13,869 nt of DNA from Leptolyngbyaceae cyanobacterium CSSed165cm_216 (GTDB lineage Bacteria > Cyanobacteriota > Cyanobacteriia > Phormidesmidales > Phormidesmidaceae). Below, in pieces: positions 6,914-12,809 of the stretch; within the stretch, counting starts at the first letter, position 1; every line of letters begins with the position of its first letter. The DNA is taken from assembly GCA_007135385.1 (NCBI GenBank), contig SLIY01000152.1, positions 1 through 13,869 of the forward strand, in the 5' to 3' direction. The position numbers were made by a program, and so were the translations under genes. Below the pieces are notes generated by a model that searched no databases, had not been told where the DNA came from, and was given only the letters and a program-made list of their open reading frames with translations.

Positions 6914-7732
6914 TTACATCACGAACATGTTGCGGTCTAAGGATTTGACGGTATGGGTCTCGACAAATTGCTGGGGATTCGTGTCCGATTCTAGGCGACC
7001 ATCCACCAGGTTAATGATCCGATCGGCGACGTCGAGAATCCGGTTGTCGTGGGTCACCATCAAAATGCAGCAGTCTTGCTCCTGAGCCAACTGCTGCATT
7101 AGGGTGACGACGTCTCGCCCTGATTGTTTGTCTAGGGCGGCGGTGGGTTCGTCGGCCAGAATCAGCTGGGGTTGGTTGACCAGGGCACGGGCGATCGCCA
7201 CCCGCTGCTTTTGCCCGCCAGATAGGGCCGCCGGTTTATAGTCAACGCGATCGCCTAGCCCCACTTTTTCCAGAATAGCTGTGGCCTGCTGGCGCTTTTG
7301 GCGCAAGTGGCCGGTCAGTTCCACCGCCATCTCTACATTTTGGGCCGCCGTCAACGACTCAAATAGGTTGTGGGCCTGAAAAATAAAGCCAATATTGCGG
7401 CGCACCTCCACCAGTTGGCGATTGCCCAGGCCCACCAGTTCTTGCCCCAGCACCCGCAGACTGCCCGCTGTCGTTGAACGCAGCGCCCCAATCAGGGTTA
7501 GCAGGGTGGTTTTGCCGGACCCAGAAGGGCCGGTCATGATCACAATTTGGCCTCGGTGCAGTTCTAGGTTGATATCAAACAGCACCTGCTTCTGCAGGTC
7601 CCCCTGACCAAAAAAGTAGTCCAGGGCCTGCACCTGGACTGAGACCTCTGTCCCAGGGGAATCAGGCCCAGGGGAATCAGGCCCAGGGGAAGGGGGCAAG
7701 GGCGAAACGGGCTGAACCGGAACAGTACTCAT
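6914..7732 (-). CDS. devA: DevA-type ABC exporter ATP-binding protein
   Basis: Cytoplasmic ATPase of a DevBCA/MacB-like exporter. All motifs are present in 272 aa: Walker A GPSGSGKT (68-75), Q-loop Gln119, signature LSGGQ (170-174), Walker B ILADEP (191-196) and H-loop His228. YFFGQGDLQKQVLFDINLEL at 39-58 is typical of DevA proteins. The ATG overlaps the devC stop as ATGA (7729-7732), so translation is probably coupled. Residues 1-30 form an unusual Pro/Ser/Gly-rich extension with a five-residue repeat (SPGPD); most DevA proteins start close to the first beta strand. The catalytic core looks fully functional. Confidence 0.95.
   Translation of the reverse strand: MSTVPVQPVSPLPPSPGPDSPGPDSPGTEVSVQVQALDYFFGQGDLQKQVLFDINLELHRGQIVIMTGPSGSGKTTLLTLIGALRSTTAGSLRVLGQELVGLGNRQLVEVRRNIGFIFQAHNLFESLTAAQNVEMAVELTGHLRQKRQQATAILEKVGLGDRVDYKPAALSGGQKQRVAIARALVNQPQLILADEPTAALDKQSGRDVVTLMQQLAQEQDCCILMVTHDNRILDVADRIINLVDGRLESDTNPQQFVETHTVKSLDRNMFVM
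7652..7692. repeat. 15-bp tandem repeat inside devA (about 2.7 copies)
   Basis: CCCAGGGGAATCAGG occurs at 7652-7666 and again at 7667-7681, with a partial third copy from 7682. The unit length is a multiple of three, so copy-number change would keep frame and only lengthen or shorten the N-terminal SPGPD linker of DevA. Confidence 0.9.
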
Positions 7733-8898
7733 AGACCAAATACCTCAGCTGGGTCGGTGCGCTGCACTTTGCGCACGGCAATGGTGCCAGAGATTAGACA
7801 CATCATAAATGTGGTTATGTATAGATTAACGACTCGTTCTAGGGTCATGACAAACAGCAGACCCGTCACCCCAGCGACCAGGTTATAGAATAGAGCGCTA
7901 ATCAAAAAGCCGGGAATGAATCCCAGTACTGATAGGATAATGGCCTCCTGAATCACCACCCCAAACAGAAATCCATTGCCATAGCCCATAGCCTTGAGGG
8001 TGGCATATTCTGACCAGTGGTCGGCGATGTCGGTATAGAGAATTTGGTAGACCAAGATAATTCCCACCACAAACCCCATAGCCGTTAGCAGCGAAAACAC
8101 GAAGCCGATGTTGGTGTTTTCTTCCCAATAGGTCCGCTCGCGCCGGATGAACCCCTCAGGCCCGTCTTTGGGCAGCACCAGCACATCCTGGGGGAGGTTC
8201 TGCCTCAGGGTCTGGACCAGCCGATCCACATCGGTGCCGGGGACTAGCTTCAACAACCCAATATCCGCCGTGGCAAAGCTGCGCTCGTCTTCCTCGGGGC
8301 CGCGATCGGCAAAATACCGCAGGAAATTTTGGTCGCTCATGATCAAATTGCCATTGCCCGCAGCAAAGTCGGTGCCCAGGGCAAAGGTGCCAATGATGCG
8401 AATCTGGCGATTGGCCAGTTCGGTCACTACCCCAGCTTCCCGAGGCCCCAACTCGGCTCTGGCCCGGCTATCGATCAGGGCGGTGTTGGGTAGGGTAAGC
8501 TGCCGCTGGTGGGCTAGCACCTCTGGCATGGGCAGTACCGGGTCCGCAGGGTTGTAGGCAATTACTCGCACTGGGCGCGCTTCTTTGGTGTCAGGGTTTT
8601 TCCAGCGGGCATCGCTGGTGTAAATGGCGTAGGCTCCCTCCACTCCGTCAAAGGACTGGGCCTGGTACAAGCGACGTCGGGCAAAGGCGCGGGGTACAAA
8701 CATGTTCTCCTTCAGCCGGTTGATGATCACAATGTCGCCATTCAGTTGCTCAAGTAGTTGGGTTTGGCTGTCGTAAAGGGCGTTTTGGAACCCGGTGAAC
8801 AAAAACATCAACAGCACCGCAAAGCTGACCCCGGCCAGGGAAGTGAGGAATTTCTTGCGATCGTGGATCAGATTGAGCAGGGCTAGGGGGGTGGGCAT
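7729..8898 (-). CDS. devC: DevC-type ABC exporter permease (second copy, next to devA)
   Basis: Inner-membrane FtsX/MacB-type permease, 389 aa. There is one helix near the N-terminus (about 18-40), a large periplasmic domain (about 45-260) and three C-terminal helices (about 262-288, 308-340, 350-375). The motif LVYQILYTDIADHWSEYATLKAMGY is diagnostic of DevC, and the protein ends TDPAEVFGL. It overlaps devA by ATGA. The start at 8898 is the only good one, but it sits exactly at the edge of the repeat block, has no Shine-Dalgarno and is preceded by C-rich repeat DNA. Its N-terminus is about ten residues shorter than that of the other DevC copy (10351-9179). The copies align along their length but are clearly diverged, so this is not a recent duplication. 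The two may form a heterodimeric permease. Confidence 0.93.
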   Translation of the reverse strand: MPTPLALLNLIHDRKKFLTSLAGVSFAVLLMFLFTGFQNALYDSQTQLLEQLNGDIVIINRLKENMFVPRAFARRRLYQAQSFDGVEGAYAIYTSDARWKNPDTKEARPVRVIAYNPADPVLPMPEVLAHQRQLTLPNTALIDSRARAELGPREAGVVTELANRQIRIIGTFALGTDFAAGNGNLIMSDQNFLRYFADRGPEEDERSFATADIGLLKLVPGTDVDRLVQTLRQNLPQDVLVLPKDGPEGFIRRERTYWEENTNIGFVFSLLTAMGFVVGIILVYQILYTDIADHWSEYATLKAMGYGNGFLFGVVIQEAIILSVLGFIPGFLISALFYNLVAGVTGLLFVMTLERVVNLYITTFMMCLISGTIAVRKVQRTDPAEVFGL

Positions 8899-8978
8899 GG
8901 GAGTGGGGAGTGGGGGAGTGAAGGGGTGTAGACGCGGAGCGGCTTCCCGGAGGGTAGGGGTGATGGGGGGTGGTGGAG

Positions 8979-8999
8979 TTTTGAGTTTTGAATTTTGAA
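8979..8999. repeat. TTTTGAR heptamer array (three units)
   Basis: TTTTGAG at 8979-8985, then TTTTGAA at 8986-8992 and 8993-8999. It resembles the short tandemly repeated heptanucleotides described in heterocystous and related cyanobacteria. The right block has only a degenerate counterpart. Confidence 0.8.
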
Positions 9000-9006
9000 T
9001 TTTCCA

Positions 9007-9084
9007 GTTGAAGCCGTAGCGTGGGTTAGGCGGTCAGGGTTGGGGCGATTGCCAGGTCACTTAAGTTCCGCCGTAACCCACGGG
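9007..9084. repeat. 78-bp repeat core, left copy, with its own terminal inverted repeats
   Basis: Inverted partner of 11780-11857 with two mismatches in 78 bp. Inside it, CGTGGGTTAGGCGG (9020-9033) pairs with the complementary arm at 9068-9082 apart from one bulged G, giving a 63-nt hairpin-capable unit. This is the form of a MITE or REP-like element. The HIP1 octamer kept in the right copy reads GCGATTGC here. Confidence 0.9.
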
Positions 9085-9112
9085 TGAGGAGGTGAGGAGA
9101 TCGGGAGGTAGA

Positions 9113-9132
9113 GGCAGACCCGTGTGTCTGCC
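9113..9132 (-). terminator. Hairpin 47 nt after the devC stop at 9179
   Basis: GGCAGAC and GTCTGCC form a perfect 7-bp stem around CCGTGT. On the minus strand it comes just after the first devC stop codon. No T-run follows. It may attenuate read-through between the two halves of the exporter operon or stabilise the upstream mRNA. Confidence 0.3.
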
Positions 9133-9178
9133 CTGGCGGGTAACAGAGGTATGGGCAACAGACATGGGGACAGCGAGG

Positions 9179-10351
9179 TTAGGCAAAGACGGTGGCGGGG
9201 TCGGCGGTGACGGCTTTACGGACGGAAATCAGCCCTGACAGACTGCACATAGCCATCGTGAGGGCTAATACGAACACGACTCGAAATAGGGTCATCTGCA
9301 TGGGTAGGGTGCCTGCGGTGGCCTGCACGGCTAATGCGTAGAGGCCCAGGGCTAAAATCAGGCCAGGGACATAGCCCATCAGGGCTAAAATCACGGCTTC
9401 GTGAAGCACGACCTTGAACAGGTAGCTACCGCTGTAGCCGATGGCTTTTAAGGTGGCGTATTCCCGTAGGTGATCGCGGATGTCGGTGTAGAGAATTTGG
9501 TAGACAATCACGGTGCCAACAATAAAGGACACCAGCACCCCCAGGCCAAAAATGAAGCCAATGGAGGTGGTCTGAATCCAAAACTGGCTTTCTTGACGCA
9601 CAATTTCAGCTTTGGTGTAAAGGTTGACATCGGCGGGTAGTCGCGATCGCAGGGTAGCTTTTACTCGCTGGGCATCGGCCCCCGGTTCCAGCAGCAGCAA
9701 CCCCAGGTTGATCTGGGTCAGGGGGCGGGGGGCAAAGTAGCGGCGGAAGTTTTGGTCGCTCATGATCAGGGTGCCATCGGCGGTAAAGCCACCCCCTAGG
9801 GCGTATTGACCGACGATGGTAATGCGGCGGCGGTCGGCTTCGGTTTCTAGACCGATGGTTTGGGGGCCAAATTCTGGTCGCGATCGCCGGTCGATAAAGG
9901 TGCTATTGGGCTGCTTTAGGGCCTGCCGTCCCTCGGGGGTATTCAGTTCTGGCATTAAAAACACCGGGTCGTTGGGGTTAAAACCATAGACAAACATGGC
10001 CCGGCTAATTTGGGTTTCGGGGTTTTTCCACAGGGTGTACTCGGCGTAGAGGGGCATGGCCCGCTGCACCCCTTCGATGCCAGCCGCCTGATACAATCGC
10101 TGTCGGGGAAAGGCCTTGGTGGAGCTGATTTCCAAAGATTGGGGAGAGACCAGGAAAAGATCCCCATTGAACTGGTCATAGAAGTTGGTGGTGGTGTTGA
10201 TTAGCGCTCCCAAAAAGCCCAGGTTCATAAACATCAGCAGTACCGCGAAGGTAACCCCAGCGATCGCCACCAGCAGCCGACTGCGATCGTGGCGCAGGTT
10301 GTACCAAGCCAAGGGAATGCGTCCCCTGGATCGCCGGTAGCTGAACCTCAT
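9179..10351 (-). CDS. devC: DevC-type ABC exporter permease (first copy, next to devB)
   Basis: Inner-membrane permease of 390 aa with the DevC/MacB plan: N-terminal helix at about 27-46, a periplasmic domain, and three C-terminal helices from about residue 268. Signature stretches are IPLAWYNLRHDRSRLLVAIAG near the start, IVYQILYTDIRDHLREYATLKAIGY near 285-310, and the ending TADPATVFA. The ATG at 10351 overlaps the devB stop as ATGA (10348-10351), so translation is probably coupled to devB. The protein has the full-length N-terminus missing in the other copy. It ends before the left repeat block, which separates it from devC/devA. It likely pairs with the other DevC or competes with it for DevA. 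Confidence 0.94.
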   Translation of the reverse strand: MRFSYRRSRGRIPLAWYNLRHDRSRLLVAIAGVTFAVLLMFMNLGFLGALINTTTNFYDQFNGDLFLVSPQSLEISSTKAFPRQRLYQAAGIEGVQRAMPLYAEYTLWKNPETQISRAMFVYGFNPNDPVFLMPELNTPEGRQALKQPNSTFIDRRSRPEFGPQTIGLETEADRRRITIVGQYALGGGFTADGTLIMSDQNFRRYFAPRPLTQINLGLLLLEPGADAQRVKATLRSRLPADVNLYTKAEIVRQESQFWIQTTSIGFIFGLGVLVSFIVGTVIVYQILYTDIRDHLREYATLKAIGYSGSYLFKVVLHEAVILALMGYVPGLILALGLYALAVQATAGTLPMQMTLFRVVFVLALTMAMCSLSGLISVRKAVTADPATVFA

Positions 10352-11520
10352 GACTCAATGTCGATGGCGACATCGACCTGGAGGTTGGTCAATCTGGCCA
10401 CCACCTGACTTTGATCGACCCTGACCCGCACTTCTACTACCCGAGCATCGGCATTGGCGGCAGGGTCATCGTCCAGTACGTCATTTTTGGCGATACGCAG
10501 GCCAATGTCTTCTACGGTGCCGGTTAGGGTGTCGGCAAAGGCCCCATTACGGCTGGTAATGGTGGCCTGCTGCCCCAACTGTACCAGCCCAATGTCGGTT
10601 TCATAGACCTCAGCCACCACGATCATCTGGCGGGTATCCCCGAGGGCCAGCACCGGCTCCCCCGCCAGGGACACCGCTTCCCCAGGATAGGCAAAAATGT
10701 CTAGCACCTGACCTGGCTGGGGGGCTCGAATCAGCGTCAGCGCCAGCTGGGACTCCGCTAGGGCTAGGCTCTGGGCGGCGGAGTCCACCCGACTCATCAC
10801 CTGGGCGAGACTGGCGCTGGCTTCGGTGGCCGCCACCTGGGCCTGGGCGTTGGCTAAGTCCTGGTCTCTAGCTTGTTCTAGGCGCTGGCGGGTGGCGGTA
10901 GCATTGGCCAGGTCGGCCTGTAGTCGGTTGACGGTGGCCCGCTGGCGATCGAGCTCTTGGCGGGCGATCGCCCCCGATTCGTTCAGCTGCTGAAACCGGT
11001 CCAGGTCAATTTCGGCCACGTCTAACTCGGCTTGCAGACTTTGAATGGCAGCGGCTTGGGCGGCGATCGCCGCTTGCTGCGGCTGATCAATTTGCCCCAA
11101 ACGACTGCTGGCCTCCTGCACCTGGGAACGGCCCAGATTGGTTTCTGCCGCCAACTGAGCCCTAGCCTCCGCCAGTTGGCTGGCGGCCAGGTCCCGCTCC
11201 GCCCGACGCACGGCGTAGGTATCCAAGTAGGCCAGCACCTGGCCAGTCTCAACGGTATCCCCTTGTTGCACCACCAGGCGGTCGATCCGGCCTGAACTAG
11301 AGGCGGCTACATCAATCACCCGGCTACTGGGCTCCACCCGCCCCAGGGCCACCACCTGTACCTGACGTGGTGGCGGCAGTTCCGCCTGTTCACGGGCTGC
11401 TTGGCGAGACTGCATCACACTGCGGGCTAGCCAAACCGAGCCGCCCCCCACCAACACTAGGGCTGCCAGCAGCACCCACAAGCTCGGTTTTCTCCAGGGC
11501 TGAATCGACTGAGCACTCAT
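10348..11520 (-). CDS. devB: DevB-type ABC exporter membrane-fusion protein
   Basis: Periplasmic adaptor of the HlyD/MacA class linking the DevCA complex to a TolC-type channel. The 390 aa comprise a cytoplasmic start, one membrane helix (14-33), an ALGRVEP strand opening the barrel-lipoyl region (58-100), a long Ala/Gln-rich coiled-coil hairpin (about 105-260), the second lipoyl half (262-295) and a beta-barrel domain. The conserved LRIAKNDVLDDDPAANADARVVEV stretch (341-364, split around residue 350) is typical of DevB. An upstream ATG at 11625 would add 35 residues without domain features. I chose 11520 because a sigma70-like promoter (11570-11598) lies inside that extension. No clear Shine-Dalgarno precedes either start. 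It is first gene of the exporter operon. Confidence 0.93.
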   Translation of the reverse strand: MSAQSIQPWRKPSLWVLLAALVLVGGGSVWLARSVMQSRQAAREQAELPPPRQVQVVALGRVEPSSRVIDVAASSSGRIDRLVVQQGDTVETGQVLAYLDTYAVRRAERDLAASQLAEARAQLAAETNLGRSQVQEASSRLGQIDQPQQAAIAAQAAAIQSLQAELDVAEIDLDRFQQLNESGAIARQELDRQRATVNRLQADLANATATRQRLEQARDQDLANAQAQVAATEASASLAQVMSRVDSAAQSLALAESQLALTLIRAPQPGQVLDIFAYPGEAVSLAGEPVLALGDTRQMIVVAEVYETDIGLVQLGQQATITSRNGAFADTLTGTVEDIGLRIAKNDVLDDDPAANADARVVEVRVRVDQSQVVARLTNLQVDVAIDIES

Positions 11521-11569
11521 GGGCGGTGGGAATAAAGGGCAATAGCGAAGCGCATGCTTTAATGCCTTG

Positions 11570-11598
11570 AATTTAACTGAACGGTGTAGTTTAGTCAA
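11570..11598 (-). promoter_or_regulatory. Probable sigma70-type promoter of the dev operon
   Basis: On the minus strand, TTGACT (11593-11598) is separated by exactly 17 bp from TAAATT (11570-11575). This is five of six and four of six matches to the consensus boxes. Transcription would begin near 11563, giving a leader of about 43 nt before the devB ATG at 11520. I saw no convincing NtcA site (GTA-N8-TAC) nearby. Confidence 0.5.
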
Positions 11599-11726
11599 AC
11601 CCTTCAGGTAGCCACCAACGGCCATGAACTGCGGTAGATTGAAGTCTGGCTTTTATTCCCTAACATAAATGCCCTAATCCCTACCTCATCTCCCCTTGAC
11701 CCCTCCCCATCTCCCTCGTCACCATT

Positions 11727-12008
11727 CCCCGCCAGGACGGACACACCGGTCCTCCCCCCCTCCCCTCCTCCCCTCCCCACCCGTGGGTTACGGCGGAACT
11801 TAAGTGACCTGGCGATCGCCCCAACCCTGGCCGCCTAACCCACGCTACGGCTTCAACTCAACACTTAAAACTCAACATTTCTCCTCCGGAGACGCTACGC
11901 GAACAAAACTCCCCCACTCCCCATCACTCCCCCACTCCATCACCCCTACCCTGCGGGAAGCCGCTATCGCGTCTACACTCCCCCACTCCATCACTCCATC
12001 ACCCCCCC
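11727..12008. repeat. Right composite intergenic repeat block
   Basis: Inverted counterpart of 8899-9140. Read left to right it has an imperfect palindrome (11730-11754), a C/T tract, the 78-bp core (11780-11857), a degenerate A-rich heptamer zone, an extra TCCGGAGACGCTACGCGAAC-type module absent from the left block (about 11886-11905), ACTCCCC-type repeats, and a 40-bp unit (11937-11976) matching 8928-8966 with one indel and few substitutions. More CACTCCAT repeats run up to the nuclease start codon at 12009. The adjoining stretch 11626-11726 is pyrimidine-rich and shows no gene. Confidence 0.85.
11780..11857. repeat. 78-bp repeat core, right copy
   Basis: Reverse complement of 9007-9084 with two substitutions. 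Its own arms, 11782-11796 and 11831-11844, pair with one bulge and enclose a loop containing the HIP1 octamer GCGATCGC. Confidence 0.9.
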
Positions 12009-12800
12009 ATGTCCCCTACCACCCTCACCCAAGGTCATCTAAAACTGCTAGAGCTCTGCCCCCGCCGGTTTCAGTACACCTACCTCGATCGGCTGATCGC
12101 CCCTGCGGACCCCGATATCCTCCAGCGGCAGCGGTGGGGCACTCAGTTTCACCAGATTATGCAACAGCGGGATTTGGGCTTGGCCGTTGGCCCCCTGCTA
12201 GAGCAAGATCCCCATCTGAAAGTGGCTGTGGAGGGGTTGCTCACCCACGCCCCGGAGCTATTTATTGACCCTGAACCTGGTTTGCGGCAGAGCGAGCACC
12301 GCCGTAGCTTACCCTATGATCGGTATAGCCTGACGGTGGTTTATGACCTATGGATTGTCACCCCCCAGCACGGTCAAATTATCGACTGGAAAACTTACTT
12401 AAAACCCCCTCAGCAGGCGCAATTGGCCCAGGAATGGCAAACTCGGCTGTACCTGTATGTGCTGGCTGAAACCACCGATCTTCCTCCCGATCGCCTATCG
12501 ATGGACTATTGGTTTGTGCAGCCCCAAGGTACGTCCCTAGCAGACTCCCCCCCCAGTCGTGTTGCCATCCCCTATTCTGAGGCGGAACACCGTCGTACCG
12601 ATCGCGACCTCAGACGACTTACCCAGAGCTTGACTCACCTAATGGCCACCGCCGAGCCCCTACCCCAGGTGGATGAAGCCCAAGGTCTCTGTCGTACTTG
12701 CCCCTTTGCGGTGCGATGTCAGCGTTCTAGCGATCGCCACCAGCCCCCCACTCCGATCTCCCTGCCCGCCGTGGCCGACATTGCCGAAGTCCCCCTGTAG
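12009..12800 (+). CDS. Stand-alone PD-(D/E)XK nuclease (RecB/Cas4-like) with iron-sulfur cysteines
   Basis: Predicted DNA exonuclease domain of the RecB/AddB/Cas4 superfamily, 263 aa. Nuclease motifs are present in order: LELCPRRFQY (14-23), GTQFHQ with His48, Asp113 in VVYDLW, IIDWKTY with D126 and K128 as the D-x-K element, and the QTRLYLY motif (Gln144-Tyr150). Cys17 with C228-x2-C231-x5-C237 matches the four-cysteine pattern that holds a 4Fe-4S cluster in AddB and Cas4. No helicase domain, cas gene or CRISPR array is nearby, so a CRISPR role is unsupported. The ATG directly abuts the right repeat block and has no Shine-Dalgarno. It is followed after 9 bp by the hydrolase gene, probably in the same transcript. 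Confidence 0.88.
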   Translation: MSPTTLTQGHLKLLELCPRRFQYTYLDRLIAPADPDILQRQRWGTQFHQIMQQRDLGLAVGPLLEQDPHLKVAVEGLLTHAPELFIDPEPGLRQSEHRRSLPYDRYSLTVVYDLWIVTPQHGQIIDWKTYLKPPQQAQLAQEWQTRLYLYVLAETTDLPPDRLSMDYWFVQPQGTSLADSPPSRVAIPYSEAEHRRTDRDLRRLTQSLTHLMATAEPLPQVDEAQGLCRTCPFAVRCQRSSDRHQPPTPISLPAVADIAEVPL

Positions 12801-12809
12801 TTGTTCTTT

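Larger units (their letters stand above)
8899..9140. repeat. Left composite intergenic repeat block
   Basis: Fills most of the 280-bp gap between the two devC genes. From left to right it holds purine-rich GGGAGTG-type short repeats, a 39-bp GTAGACGCGG...TGATGG unit (8928-8966), a TTTTGAR heptamer array (8979-8999), a 78-bp core (9007-9084), a purine tract and a small palindrome (9113-9132). The same modules occur in reverse order and on the opposite strand at 11727-12008. The core differs from its partner at two positions by eye. No open frame or transposase lies inside. The remaining bases, 9141-9178, show nothing notable. Confidence 0.85.

Noticed and set aside
8900..9000. CRISPR-like array suggested by short repeats
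   Set aside because: Units are seven-base direct repeats without unique spacers, so they are short tandem repeats rather than a CRISPR array.
11521..11780. NtcA or DevH binding site upstream of devB
   Set aside because: No GTA-N8-TAC motif could be found at a sensible distance from the promoter.
8899..12008. Composite transposon carrying devB-devC
   Set aside because: The flanking repeats contain no transposase and are intergenic repeat mosaics. The enclosed genes fit the surrounding operon order rather than foreign cargo.
11804..12268. 154-codon + strand open frame across the right repeat block
   Set aside because: It reads through repetitive DNA into the nuclease gene in the wrong frame and gives Pro/Ser/His-rich low-complexity protein.
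12009..12800. Cas4 adaptation nuclease
   Set aside because: The four-cysteine nuclease architecture is shared with AddB/RecB-like proteins, and there are no cas genes or repeat-spacer arrays in the window.
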